Below, one piece after another: positions 18,141 to 26,389 of a stretch of 64,000 nt of DNA. Each line of letters opens with the position of its first letter. Position 1 is the first letter of the stretch. The notes under the pieces are model-generated. The model saw nothing but the letters and a program-made list of their open reading frames with translations, had not been told where the DNA came from and made no database searches. Where the stretch lies: NCBI RefSeq assembly GCF_004363695.1, contig NZ_SNZC01000001.1, forward strand, positions 48,013-112,012. The letters are read 5' to 3'. This stretch comes from Flavobacterium cheniae. GTDB taxonomy: Bacteria; Bacteroidota; Bacteroidia; Flavobacteriales; Flavobacteriaceae. The position numbers and the translations under genes are program-made.

Positions 18141-18914
18141 TTATTTATTCTTCTTTAAGATTTTATAATCTTCGTAACAAGCGCTAATAGCATCCATAAT
18201 TTGTAAGTCGTTTGCAGTTTGAATAAAATATTCTGAATAATTGCAGTTTTGAAGAATCAGCGGAATGTCATCTTTGTTTATTTCTAGTAAAGCAGCAAGT
18301 GTTTCTCTATCAAATTTAGTAGCTAAAAGATTTCTAACGGTATCGTCTTTTTTCATCTCTTTTAGTTTCTTCATTTCTTTTGGTCGTTTACCAAAGACAT
18401 TATAGAGTAAATCGGCTGGATTAGAAATAGAACCTAATACTTTTGCAATCGCTCCTGGTTTATATTCACCACCTTCATAACCTGCTTTTAGACCTGAAAT
18501 ACTATATCGGTAAGAATCATCTGCAACCGGAATTAATCGAGTGTCTACTTCAACAAATCCAGTTAAGTTGTACCTAGCAACGACTACTTCGTCTAAAACA
18601 TACGCTTTTTCAGTTAAATAAATTTTAGTTGGATTTTGTTTTATCCAGTCGTTGGTTACTTTTACTTTTACGGTTTCGTAACCTAGATAGGTAAATAATA
18701 TAGTGTCATTTACTTTGGCTCCTATTTCAAATGTACCACTTGGGCTGGTTACTGTTCCTTTTACACGCGAAGCATTTATAACGTGTACATTGCCCATAGG
18801 AAGTTTTGTTTCGTTATGAATAACAGTACCTTTTAAGTTAGTCACAAGCGAATCACTTTGTGAAAAACAAAAATTAGAAATTAGGGCAAAAAGAAAAACT
18901 ACAAAATATCTCAT
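18141..18914 (-). CDS. Secreted protein with a carboxypeptidase-regulatory-like domain
   Basis: 257 residues with a signal peptide (cleavage after SNFCFSQ, ~residue 19). A beta-sandwich of the CarboxypepD_reg-like type follows (~25-105), with LKGTVIHNETKLPMGNVHV, VTSPSGTFEIGAKVNDTI and FTYLGYETVKV, as seen at the N-termini of TonB-dependent receptors. No plug or barrel follows. Instead there is a lysine-rich, mostly helical C-terminal half. It is probably periplasmic or on the inner face of the outer membrane; function unknown. It is separated from the convergent TrmH-like gene by one base. Confidence 0.8.
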   Translation of the reverse strand: MRYFVVFLFALISNFCFSQSDSLVTNLKGTVIHNETKLPMGNVHVINASRVKGTVTSPSGTFEIGAKVNDTILFTYLGYETVKVKVTNDWIKQNPTKIYLTEKAYVLDEVVVARYNLTGFVEVDTRLIPVADDSYRYSISGLKAGYEGGEYKPGAIAKVLGSISNPADLLYNVFGKRPKEMKKLKEMKKDDTVRNLLATKFDRETLAALLEINKDDIPLILQNCNYSEYFIQTANDLQIMDAISACYEDYKILKKNK

Positions 18915-18999
18915 TCTTTATTTATTGATTCAAAAATACGAATCTAAAGATGATATTTTGTAGTTTTCTATAAATTTATAAGAAAATTAACGAAAATCG

Positions 19000-20901
19000 T
19001 TAGCTTCTTCTTGGTCTTCTTGGTCTTGAAGAATCTCCAGCACTTTCAGCACGTCTTGGCGCTCTATCTGAAAATCCGCCTTCTCTTTTAGGAGCAGAAC
19101 TGCTTCTTTCGCCTCTGAAGCCACCTTCTCTTTTAGGAGCTGAACCTCTATCGCTACGGAAACCGCCTTCTCTACTACCTTCTCTTCTTGGAGCAGAACC
19201 ACTTCTTTCACGGTTAAAGCCACCTTCGCGTCTTCCACCACCAAAACCTCCGCCAGAGTTTCTTCCATTATGGTCACGTCTTCCGCCACCATCATTTTTA
19301 GAAATCTCAACGTTGATTCTTCTACCGTTCATGTCATATCCGTTAAGAACAGACATTACTTTGTCAGTATGTTCTCCATCAGTGTTAAAGAAAGAGAAAC
19401 CTTCTTTTACATCCACTTTAAATACGTCATCTCTGCCTAAATCTAAAGTTTCTTTGATAAAGTCTTTTAATTGCATCCAATCGAAATCGTCTCTCGCTCC
19501 AATGTTAATGAAATAACGAACAGGATCACCTGCTCTAATTTCTCTTGGTTCAGAACTTCTTTCTCTATCATTTCCTCTTTCACCTGATAAATCACGTTTC
19601 GATTTGTAATAGTTGATGAATCTATTAAATTCAACAGATACCATTTTCTTAATTAACTCTTCTTTAGATAAACCATCTAAAACTTCATTAATAGCTGGTA
19701 AATAGTTGTCAATTTCGTGATCAACTTCTGTATCTTTAATTTTGTTTGCTAAGTGTAACAACTGAATTTCGCAGATTTCAATTCCAGAAGGGATTGTTTT
19801 TTCTTCGAATTTTTGTTGGATAATACGCTCAATTGAGTGTATTTTTCTGATTTCACTTTTCGTAATAATTACGATAGAAGTTCCTAATTTTCCAGCTCTA
19901 CCAGTTCTTCCTGAACGGTGATTGTAGGTTTCAATTTCGTCTGGTAATTGGTAATTTACTACGTGAGTAATATTATCAACGTCAATTCCACGAGCCGCAA
20001 CGTCTGTTGCAACCAACATTTGAATTTGACGACCTCTAAACGATTTCATTACGCCATCACGTTGTGCTTGCGATAAATCTCCGTGTAATGCCGCTGCGTT
20101 ATAACCATCTTCGATAAGTTTTTCAGCAACCGCTTGTGTGTCTCTTTTTGTTCTACAAAATACAACCGAGAAAATATCTGGGTTAGCATCTGCTAAACGT
20201 TTTAAAGCTTCGTAACGGTCACGAGCATTCACACAGTAATATTCGTGTGATACTGTAGCCGAACCTGAGTTTTTGCTACCCACAGTAATTTCTACTGGAG
20301 ACGACATGAATTGTTTTGCTATACGCGCTACTTCAGCAGGCATAGTTGCAGAGAATAACCAAGTGTTTTTCTCATCTGGTGTGTCCGATAAAATGGAACA
20401 AATGTCTTCGTAGAATCCCATGTTTAACATCTCATCTGCCTCATCTAAGATACAAAAATCGATGTTTTTAATGTTTACAAGACCTCTGTTAATCATGTCT
20501 TGCATTCTACCTGGTGTAGCCACAATAATTTGTGCACCACGTTTAACTTCTCTAGCTTGTTCTGTAATGCTTGCACCACCATAAACAGCCACTGTATGTA
20601 ACCCCTTTATGTACTTTGAGTATAATTTAATCTCGTTGGTGATTTGTAAGCATAATTCACGTGTTGGCGATAAAATTAATGCTTGTGTATTTCTATTCTC
20701 AGCATCAATTTTTTGAATTAGCGGGAAACCAAAAGCTGCGGTTTTCCCTGTACCTGTTTGCGCTAGGGCAACTAAATCTGTGTTTTGTTCCAATAGTACT
20801 GGAATCGCTTTTTCTTGTACTTCTGACGGATTCTCAAATCCTAGATCTTTAATCGCCAGCAGTAGCGACTCATTCAATCCTAATTGTTCAAATTTATTCA
20901 T
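19000..20901 (-). CDS. DEAD-box RNA helicase with DbpA-type RNA-binding domain and RGG-rich tail
   Basis: 633 residues, CsdA/DeaD-like. The helicase core (1-365) has the Q motif, AQTGTGKTAAF (motif I), PTRELCLQ, LDEADEML (motif II), SATMP (III) and HRSGRTGRAG (VI). A DbpA-type RNA-binding domain lies at ~480-555. Residues ~555-633 are a glycine/arginine tail with at least three related units around REGGFR, separated by SAPKR-like spacers. It likely remodels structured RNA in ribosome assembly or cold adaptation. The promoter box lies at 20922-20929. Tail repeats are also visible as repeated DNA near 19070-19200. Confidence 0.95.
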   Translation of the reverse strand: MNKFEQLGLNESLLLAIKDLGFENPSEVQEKAIPVLLEQNTDLVALAQTGTGKTAAFGFPLIQKIDAENRNTQALILSPTRELCLQITNEIKLYSKYIKGLHTVAVYGGASITEQAREVKRGAQIIVATPGRMQDMINRGLVNIKNIDFCILDEADEMLNMGFYEDICSILSDTPDEKNTWLFSATMPAEVARIAKQFMSSPVEITVGSKNSGSATVSHEYYCVNARDRYEALKRLADANPDIFSVVFCRTKRDTQAVAEKLIEDGYNAAALHGDLSQAQRDGVMKSFRGRQIQMLVATDVAARGIDVDNITHVVNYQLPDEIETYNHRSGRTGRAGKLGTSIVIITKSEIRKIHSIERIIQQKFEEKTIPSGIEICEIQLLHLANKIKDTEVDHEIDNYLPAINEVLDGLSKEELIKKMVSVEFNRFINYYKSKRDLSGERGNDRERSSEPREIRAGDPVRYFINIGARDDFDWMQLKDFIKETLDLGRDDVFKVDVKEGFSFFNTDGEHTDKVMSVLNGYDMNGRRINVEISKNDGGGRRDHNGRNSGGGFGGGRREGGFNRERSGSAPRREGSREGGFRSDRGSAPKREGGFRGERSSSAPKREGGFSDRAPRRAESAGDSSRPRRPRRS

Positions 20902-20921
20902 ATAATATTTTAAATTGGGTG

Positions 20922-20929
20922 CAAAGGTA
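20922..20929 (-). promoter_or_regulatory. -7 promoter box for the large DEAD-box helicase
   Basis: The minus strand reads TACCTTTG, 20 bases before the ATG at 20901. Confidence 0.6.
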
Positions 20930-21059
20930 CGGTTTATAAATTACATAAACTAATTTGTTAGATATTGATTTTCAATTTGTTACGATTTTTTTCTTTTTCA
21001 CATATTTTATAAAATATGTTTTATTGCTCAAATTACAATGGAAAAATTAGAAAGTAAGG

Positions 21060-21067
21060 TATTTTTG
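21060..21067 (+). promoter_or_regulatory. -7 promoter box for the TRIC-type gene
   Basis: TATTTTTG, 16 bases before the ATG at 21084. Confidence 0.6.
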
Positions 21068-21083
21068 CATCAAAATAAGAACC

Positions 21084-21698
21084 ATGTTTGAACTGCTTGA
21101 TATTATTGGAACCTTAGTATTTGCTATTTCAGGAGCATTAACTGCTATTTATAAGAAATTGGATTTGTTTGGTGTGTATTGTATTGCTTTTGTAACAGCA
21201 TTAGGTGGTGGAACAGTTCGCGATGTATTAATAGGAAGAACGCCGGTAGGGTGGATGTTAGATATCGATTATGTATATATTATTACAACAGGCTTTCTAC
21301 TTTCTATAATATTCAATCGTTATTTAGAACGTTTGCGTATTTCGATGTTCTTATTCGATACCATTGGATTAGGTGTTTTTACCTTAATAGGTTTGGAAAA
21401 AGGATTAGAATTTGGCTTAAGTCCGGTTATTTGTGTGATTTTGGGAACTTTGACAGCTACTTTTGGCGGTGTAATTCGTGATATTCTCTGTAACGAAATT
21501 CCAGTTTTATTCCGAAAGGAAATTTATGCAACGCTTTGTATTGCGGGAGGAATTCTATTTTTTCTTTTACAAGAATTACAAATACAAAGCGATATTATTT
21601 CATTAATAGTAGCGGTTTTTATTATCTCGTTCCGATTGATTGCTTTTAAATACAACTGGAGTTTACCTATTGGGACAGTTTTTGTAAGAAAAGAATAA
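21084..21698 (+). CDS. TRIC-type cation channel family protein (YicG/UPF0126)
   Basis: 204-residue inner-membrane protein with seven predicted segments arranged as two similar halves. Each half carries the family's glycine-rich motif, seen as [14 protein letters not shown] and [13 protein letters not shown]. Prokaryotic TRIC proteins form trimeric cation channels; the physiological ion here is inferred as K+ or another monovalent cation. The 3' end overlaps the convergent rdgB gene by 32 bases, the longest convergent overlap in the window. Confidence 0.9.
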   Translation: MFELLDIIGTLVFAISGALTAIYKKLDLFGVYCIAFVTALGGGTVRDVLIGRTPVGWMLDIDYVYIITTGFLLSIIFNRYLERLRISMFLFDTIGLGVFTLIGLEKGLEFGLSPVICVILGTLTATFGGVIRDILCNEIPVLFRKEIYATLCIAGGILFFLLQELQIQSDIISLIVAVFIISFRLIAFKYNWSLPIGTVFVRKE

Positions 21699-22248
21699 GC
21701 TCTTTAACTGCTATTCCTCTGTGACTGATGGTTGATTTTTCTTCCATGCTTAATTCGGCAAAAGTTTTTTCATATCCGTCAGCTACAAAAATTGGGTCGT
21801 AACCAAAACCGTTTGTGCCAATTTTTTCTTCAATGATTTTTCCGTTTATGATTCCGGTAAATAAGTTTTGTTTTCCATTCAGATTTAACGCAATCACCGT
21901 TTTAAAATTAGCTTTTCGATTCGATTCATCTTTTAATTCCGATAAAAGCTTATCCATATTGTCATTCGCATCTTTTTGTTCGCCTGCATATCGCGCAGAA
22001 TAAACTCCAGGAGCACCATTTAAAGCATCAACTTCTAAACCAGTATCGTCAGCAAAACAATCAAATCCATACTTTTCAGTAACGTAATTGGCTTTTAAAA
22101 TTGCATTTCCTTCAATCGTATCAGCTGTTTCTGGAATATCTTCTATACATCCAATTTCTTCCAAACTCACAATTTGAATAATGTTTGGAACTAAAGCCTG
22201 AATTTCTTGAATTTTATTTTTATTGTTGGATGCGAATACGAGTTTCAT
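21667..22248 (-). CDS. rdgB: Non-canonical purine NTP pyrophosphatase (RdgB/HAM1)
   Basis: Hydrolyses ITP, dITP and XTP to monophosphates, keeping deaminated purines out of nucleic acids. The 193-residue protein has [12 protein letters not shown] (N-terminal phosphate loop), [25 protein letters not shown] (a hallmark, shown only in part: [12 protein letters not shown]), [11 protein letters not shown] and KSTISHRG. Length is normal. The upstream region contains a promoter box at 22361 and a strong two-hairpin element ending in a terminator-like stem about 40 bases before the ATG, so a small RNA or attenuated leader is possible. Confidence 0.95.
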   Translation of the reverse strand: MKLVFASNNKNKIQEIQALVPNIIQIVSLEEIGCIEDIPETADTIEGNAILKANYVTEKYGFDCFADDTGLEVDALNGAPGVYSARYAGEQKDANDNMDKLLSELKDESNRKANFKTVIALNLNGKQNLFTGIINGKIIEEKIGTNGFGYDPIFVADGYEKTFAELSMEEKSTISHRGIAVKELILFLQKLSQ

Positions 22249-22287
22249 GTGAAGTAATTTAGAAATGTAAAAGTACGAAACGTCTAT

Positions 22288-22356
22288 AAAGTATAAAAGC
22301 CGATCTGGAGCGATCGACTTTTACGGTGAACGTGTAACCACATTTCTGTGTCGTTC
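22288..22356 (-). ncRNA. Candidate small structured RNA or attenuated leader upstream of rdgB
   Basis: Read on the minus strand, the predicted start follows a TACATTTG box (22361-22368). Hairpin 1: GAACG (22352-22356) pairs with CGTTC (22328-22332) and encloses CACA-GAAA-TGTG, a stem with a GNRA tetraloop. Hairpin 2: AAAAGTCGATC and GATCGGCTTTT (about 22297-22323) form an 11-bp stem around a 6-base loop, with one G-T pair, leading into TTTTATACTTT like a terminator. The stretch is about half G+C, against roughly one third around it. No ORF is evident. It could be a stand-alone RNA of about 65-70 bases or the 5' end of rdgB mRNA. I do not recognise it as a named family. Confidence 0.5.
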
Positions 22357-22360
22357 GGTG

Positions 22361-22368
22361 CAAATGTA
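22361..22368 (-). promoter_or_regulatory. -7 promoter box for the candidate RNA / rdgB
   Basis: The minus strand reads TACATTTG. About five bases further on is the G that opens the first hairpin. Confidence 0.55.
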
Positions 22369-22451
22369 TGACCAATAATTCGATTATGAACTATTATTTC
22401 TATAATTTTTTTTCTAATCAAAATAAATTATAATAAAAGTATTTTTCTTTT

Positions 22452-22459
22452 TACTTTTG
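22452..22459 (+). promoter_or_regulatory. -7 promoter box for the alpha-oxoamine synthase gene
   Basis: TACTTTTG, 24 bases before the ATG at 22484. It favours that start over the upstream non-ATG start at 22457, which falls inside the box. Confidence 0.65.
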
Positions 22460-22483
22460 CTTCGTTTTAAACACCTATATATT

Positions 22484-23743
22484 ATGGTAAAAGATTTATT
22501 CGAAAGAATTCAGAACAATAAAGGTCCATTAGGAAAATGGGCTTCTCAAGCAGAAGGATATTTTGTATTCCCTAAATTAGAAGGAGAATTAGGTCCGAGA
22601 ATGCAATTTCAAGGGAAAAATATTTTAAACTGGAGTTTAAATGACTATTTAGGATTAGCAAATCATCCAGAAGTTCGTAAAGCAGATACCGAAGCAGCAA
22701 TGCAATATGGAGCAGCTTACCCAATGGGTGCTCGTATGATGAGTGGTCACACAAAATATCACGAACAATTAGAACAAGAATTAGCTGCTTTTGTAATGAA
22801 AGAATCGGCTTATTTGTTAAACTTTGGTTACCAAGGAATTATGTCAACTATTGACGCTTTGGTAACGAGAAATGATGTAATTGTTTATGATGTAGATGCA
22901 CATGCATGTATTATTGATGGAGTACGTTTACACAGTGGAAAACGTTTTACGTACAAGCATAATGACATCGAAAGTATGGAGAAAAATCTACAGCGTGCTA
23001 CAAAATTAGCTACGGAACAAGGTGGTGGAATTTTATTCATTACTGAAGGTGTTTTCGGAATGCGTGGTCAACAAGGAAAGTTGAAAGAAGTTGTAGAAAT
23101 GAAGAAAAAATACAATTTCCGTTTATTAGTTGACGATGCACACGGTTTTGGAACACTTGGTAAAACAGGAGCAGGAGCAGGAGAAGAGCAAGGTTGTCAA
23201 GACGGAATTGATATTTATTTTTCAACTTTTGCGAAATCAATGGCAAACATTGGTGCTTTCGTTGCAGCAGATAAAGATGTTATCGATTATTTAAAATACA
23301 ACTTACGTTCGCAAATGTTTGCTAAGGCGTTACCAATGATTCAAACTATTGGGTCATTAAAACGTTTAGAGTTATTACGTAATTCATCTGAAATTAAAGA
23401 TAAATTATGGGAAAACGTTAACGCATTACAAAGCGGATTGAAAGAAAAAGGATTTAATATTGGAGATACAAATACATGTATTACACCAGTTTATCTTGAA
23501 GGTTCTATTCCAGAAGCGATGATTATGGTGAACGATTTACGTGAAAACTACGGAATTTTCCTTTCAATTGTAGTGTATCCAGTAATTCCAAAAGGTATTA
23601 TTTTGTTAAGAATGATTCCTACAGCTTCGCATACAATTGATGATATTAATGAAACACTAACAGCTTTTGAAGCTATTCGTGAAAAATTAGTAAACGGAAC
23701 ATATGCTAAAATTGCAGAAGCAAGTGTTCAAAATGTAGAGTAA
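22484..23743 (+). CDS. Alpha-oxoamine synthase: serine palmitoyltransferase or cysteate acyltransferase
   Basis: PLP enzyme of the KBL/SPT family, 419 residues from ATG 22484. It condenses an acyl thioester with an amino acid. Visible are SLNDYLGLANHP, GARMMSGHT, FGYQG, the PLP-binding VDDAHGFGTLG (Asp217) and the Schiff-base lysine K251 in FSTFAKSMANIG. In Bacteroidota such proteins make 3-ketosphinganine from serine, or capnine, the sulfonolipid base, from cysteate; in Flavobacterium johnsoniae a homologue is the cysteate acyltransferase needed for capnine and efficient gliding. Sequence alone does not settle the amino acid substrate. Threonine-related KBL activity is less likely because no Tdh gene is nearby. 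Confidence 0.85.
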   Translation: MVKDLFERIQNNKGPLGKWASQAEGYFVFPKLEGELGPRMQFQGKNILNWSLNDYLGLANHPEVRKADTEAAMQYGAAYPMGARMMSGHTKYHEQLEQELAAFVMKESAYLLNFGYQGIMSTIDALVTRNDVIVYDVDAHACIIDGVRLHSGKRFTYKHNDIESMEKNLQRATKLATEQGGGILFITEGVFGMRGQQGKLKEVVEMKKKYNFRLLVDDAHGFGTLGKTGAGAGEEQGCQDGIDIYFSTFAKSMANIGAFVAADKDVIDYLKYNLRSQMFAKALPMIQTIGSLKRLELLRNSSEIKDKLWENVNALQSGLKEKGFNIGDTNTCITPVYLEGSIPEAMIMVNDLRENYGIFLSIVVYPVIPKGIILLRMIPTASHTIDDINETLTAFEAIREKLVNGTYAKIAEASVQNVE

Positions 23744-23760
23744 TATTTTTACATATAACA

Positions 23761-23791
23761 AAAAAGGGATTCAAATTGAATCCCTTTTTTT
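23761..23791. terminator. Bidirectional terminator between convergent genes
   Basis: AAAAAGGGATTC pairs with GAATCCCTTTTT around a 5-base loop, with T runs in both directions. It touches the stop codon of the minus-strand GNAT gene. Confidence 0.9.
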
Positions 23792-24908
23792 ATAACTCTT
23801 TTTTATACGTTCTTCTTCGTTTATTGATTTTCGAATTAAAGTTCTTCCATAAATTATGAATCGCATGGTTTTCTTCTAATTCGGGAGTTCTAATACAAGT
23901 TTCAATTCCTTTTGCTTGACACACTTTATAATATTCATCAAAAACAATAGCTGTAATTCCTTTACTTTGATATTCAGGCAAAACACCTATTAAATAAAAA
24001 ACAACTTCTTTTGAATGTTTTCGAGCTTGTAATAAATGATAAAATCCAAAAGGAAACAGTTTTCCATTTGCTTTTTTTAGTGCTTGTGCAAAACCAGGCA
24101 TCACAATAGCAAAAGCAATCATATTGTCATTTTTATCGACAATAAACTTGATAAATTCTGGATTAATAAAACCAATGTATTTCTTTTTAAAATATTCTTT
24201 TTGAATATCATTAATAGGAACAAACGATTGTAATCTTGCATAAGTTTCATTAAACAAATCAAACATCTTATCTACATAAGGCATAATGTCTTTTGTTTTT
24301 GTGAAATTCAGACTACGTAACTCGTAACGTTTTTTTATCAAGGCGCTTGCCTTTTGAAACGGTTCAGGATTTATGTTGTTAAAAGAAAAATCACTTTCAA
24401 TGTATTCTTTCTCTTTTGTAAAGCCAAGTTGTTCAAAATGAGTAATGTAATAAGGTAAGCTGTACCAAGTAATCATATTGCCCATTTGGTCAAAACCTTC
24501 ACTTAGAATACCAACTTTATCCAAATTTGAAAAACCCATAGGACCTTCCATGTGATCCATCTTGTGTTTACGTCCTAATTCTTCTACTTTATTTAAAAGT
24601 GCTTTTGTAACTTCAACATCATCAATAGCATCAAACCAACCAAAACGAGCTTTTCTTTTTCCTAAAAGGTTGACTTCTTCCCAATTTATGATTGCGGCAA
24701 TTTTACCTACAATTTTGTTGTCTTTGTAAGCCAAGTAAAAATGGGCTTCTGCCGTTTGTAAGGCTGGATTCTTGGTTTTGTCAAAAGTTTCTAATTCCTC
24801 AGCAATTATTGGCGGAATCCAGTATGGGTTGTTTTTATATAATTCGAAAGAAAACATCACGTAATCTTTCATTTCTTTTTTGGTAAGGGCTTCTTTAATT
24901 GTTATCAT
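23790..24908 (-). CDS. Long GNAT-fold acyltransferase-like protein
   Basis: 372 residues. The C-terminal half resembles a GNAT domain: IAFAIVMPGF, then VVFYLIGVLPEYQSKGITAIVFDEYYK, with a motif A-like Q-x-K-G-I and a following helix. The N-terminal half (WIPPIIAEELETFD, AHFYLAYKDNKIVGKIAA) looks like a second, degenerate GNAT-like unit. It is the downstream gene of a pair with the beta-barrel gene, one base apart, and is convergent with the alpha-oxoamine synthase gene. N-acylation of the aminolipid base made by that enzyme is an attractive but untested role. Confidence 0.7.
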   Translation of the reverse strand: MITIKEALTKKEMKDYVMFSFELYKNNPYWIPPIIAEELETFDKTKNPALQTAEAHFYLAYKDNKIVGKIAAIINWEEVNLLGKRKARFGWFDAIDDVEVTKALLNKVEELGRKHKMDHMEGPMGFSNLDKVGILSEGFDQMGNMITWYSLPYYITHFEQLGFTKEKEYIESDFSFNNINPEPFQKASALIKKRYELRSLNFTKTKDIMPYVDKMFDLFNETYARLQSFVPINDIQKEYFKKKYIGFINPEFIKFIVDKNDNMIAFAIVMPGFAQALKKANGKLFPFGFYHLLQARKHSKEVVFYLIGVLPEYQSKGITAIVFDEYYKVCQAKGIETCIRTPELEENHAIHNLWKNFNSKINKRRRTYKKEL

Positions 24909-24909
24909 T

Positions 24910-25878
24910 TTATTCTACTGCATCTTTTCTTTTCTTCGCTTCTTTTTCGCCTTTTTTCTTCATTTTTTTATCTGTCTTGCTCTCCGTACCAGGTTTTGCA
25001 ATTTGAACTTCTTGATATTGATCAGCGAAACGCCATGAAAATCCTATTCCAGCATTTAAAAGTCCAGGAGTGTTTTTTAGGTTTTTTCCAAGAGAAGCGT
25101 CAACTTGCATGTGTTTGTCAAACAAAAAGGCTGCACCAATTCTAAAAACACCATCACTGTAATATTCACCCATATACCCTTGATTTTCAATAAAACCAGA
25201 CCATTGCGCATTAAATCCTCTTGTTAAGGTAAGAATGTAGTTAATAGACGCAAAATCAGTTCCAATTTTATCATAAGTTAAGTTGGTAACTAAAACCCAT
25301 CTTCCACCAAAATGATTTTGAGCAATTGCAGTTACTTTAGGGCTAAAACTTGGTTCTTCAATAGTTGTGGGAGCATAATTAAATGGAGTTTCGCCTACAA
25401 CAAAGTTGGCACCTGCATACATAGAAAAAGCAGGAATAAATTGTCTCCATTTGAATTTTTTATTGGCTTTCCAACTATATAAATTAGGCTTTTCTTCGTA
25501 ATTTTTAAACGGGTCATAAATCAAATACTTAGCTCCTAAAGTCAATTGTTTAAAACCACTTCTTTTTTCTTCGAATGCACCTGAAGTAAGTTTGTCATTT
25601 TGATATTGAATTTCAGCTATAACTTCTAGTTCTTCTTTCCAAACACCATAGCGGATAGCTAATTCTCCCATAAAGCCTTTTGCCTCATAATCTAAAAGAC
25701 TATGATCTTCCGATACATAAGTTACGCCAGCTTCGGTTTGAATAATTTTTTTTCCAACAGCAAATGCCATCATCGATTTTCCAGGTCGATTAGAGTTGAT
25801 TTCATCTGTAAATTGTCCAAATGAAACTTGAGACATAATTCCTAAAATTAGAACGAAAAGTGTTTGAATAGATTTCAT
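24910..25878 (-). CDS. Outer-membrane beta-barrel protein (transporter-like)
   Basis: 322 residues with a signal peptide ending VSFGQ (~residue 22). It begins TDEINSNRPGKSMMAFAVGKK and continues with many amphipathic strands (AGVTYV, GELAIRYGVW, VIAEIQYQND, TLGAKYLIYD, SMYAGANFVVGE, WVLVTNLTYDKIG), as in Phenol_MetA_deg-type barrels. A lysine-rich tail (~residues 295-322) follows the last strand. It is first of a two-gene unit with the GNAT-like gene and has a promoter box at 25896. The substrate is unknown. Confidence 0.75.
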   Translation of the reverse strand: MKSIQTLFVLILGIMSQVSFGQFTDEINSNRPGKSMMAFAVGKKIIQTEAGVTYVSEDHSLLDYEAKGFMGELAIRYGVWKEELEVIAEIQYQNDKLTSGAFEEKRSGFKQLTLGAKYLIYDPFKNYEEKPNLYSWKANKKFKWRQFIPAFSMYAGANFVVGETPFNYAPTTIEEPSFSPKVTAIAQNHFGGRWVLVTNLTYDKIGTDFASINYILTLTRGFNAQWSGFIENQGYMGEYYSDGVFRIGAAFLFDKHMQVDASLGKNLKNTPGLLNAGIGFSWRFADQYQEVQIAKPGTESKTDKKMKKKGEKEAKKRKDAVE

Positions 25879-25895
25879 AAAAAATGATTTATGTC

Positions 25896-25903
25896 CAAAA
25901 ATA
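25896..25903 (-). promoter_or_regulatory. -7 promoter box for the barrel/GNAT operon
   Basis: The minus strand reads TATTTTTG, 17 bases before the ATG at 25878. Confidence 0.6.
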
Positions 25904-25958
25904 GTTATTTTATCATAATTTTAAGAAACAAATTTGAAGTTTTACCAACCAATATCAG

Positions 25959-25966
25959 TATTTTTG
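25959..25966 (+). promoter_or_regulatory. -7 promoter box for the DUF4834 gene
   Basis: TATTTTTG, 19 bases before the ATG at 25986. It is paired divergently with the box at 25896. Confidence 0.6.
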
Positions 25967-25985
25967 AATTTTAAATTTTATTAGC

Positions 25986-26240
25986 ATGGAAATGGCTTCA
26001 CTTACAGGAACTATAAAGGTTATATTTTATATTATTCTGTTTTATTATCTGTTTAAGTTTTTAATGCGAATTTTTGCCCCTATTTTAATGCAAAAAGCGG
26101 TGAATAAGATGCAAGAAAAAATGCAGGAACAATATAGACAACAACAAGAACAACAAAATAGAACTTCTCAGGCAAGCGCACCAACCCCAAAACCTAAAAA
26201 GGAAGTGGGTGAATATATTGATTACGAAGAAGTAAAATAA
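25986..26240 (+). CDS. DUF4834-family small membrane protein
   Basis: 84 residues. One membrane segment (~10-35: VIFYIILFYYLFKFLMRIFAP) is followed by a glutamine-rich helix (KMQEKMQEQYRQQQEQQ) and a conserved-looking tail, KKEVGEYIDYEEVK. The architecture matches DUF4834 of Bacteroidota; function unknown. It precedes yfhO but is separated from it by a terminator. Confidence 0.8.
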   Translation: MEMASLTGTIKVIFYIILFYYLFKFLMRIFAPILMQKAVNKMQEKMQEQYRQQQEQQNRTSQASAPTPKPKKEVGEYIDYEEVK

Positions 26241-26265
26241 TTGTTAGTTGAACAAGATTACTCCC

Positions 26266-26293
26266 AAGGATATTTTAACGATATCCTTTTTTT
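26266..26293 (+). terminator. Terminator after the DUF4834 gene
   Basis: AAGGATAT pairs with ATATCCTT around a 7-base loop, followed by a run of T. Confidence 0.85.
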
Positions 26294-26330
26294 AATTACT
26301 TTAGCGCCTTATATTCATTATTTACTACTT

Positions 26331-26375
26331 ATGAAATCGCCATTAACAAAAGTTTGCGAAAGCAAACACCAATGA
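26331..26375 (+). CDS. Candidate upstream ORF 1 (14 codons) in the yfhO leader
   Basis: ATG to TGA encoding MKSPLTKVCESKHQ. Its TGA overlaps the ATG of the next small ORF as ATGA. It contains the hairpin GTTTGC-GAAA-GCAAAC (26352-26367). I cannot show it is translated. A weak promoter-like TACTTTAG lies at 26297. Treat it as a candidate leader peptide. Confidence 0.3.
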   Translation: MKSPLTKVCESKHQ

Positions 26376-26389
26376 TTAAAAAGGCGATT
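26335..26389 (+). promoter_or_regulatory. Structured leader element before yfhO
   Basis: Outer inverted repeat AATCGCC (26335-26341) and GGCGATT (26383-26389) encloses an inner GTTTGC-GAAA-GCAAAC hairpin with a GNRA tetraloop. The two nested stems could fold as one extended structure. Confidence 0.45.

Noticed and set aside
18987..19310. A 107-codon open frame overlapping the helicase tail in another frame
   Set aside because: It follows the repetitive Gly/Arg tail of the helicase gene; composition is biased by the same repeats and it has no start context or family.
22288..22356. tRNA or SRP RNA in the GC-rich element upstream of rdgB
   Set aside because: No cloverleaf, no T-loop GTTC-AAATC pattern and no SRP apical motif; only two simple hairpins are present.
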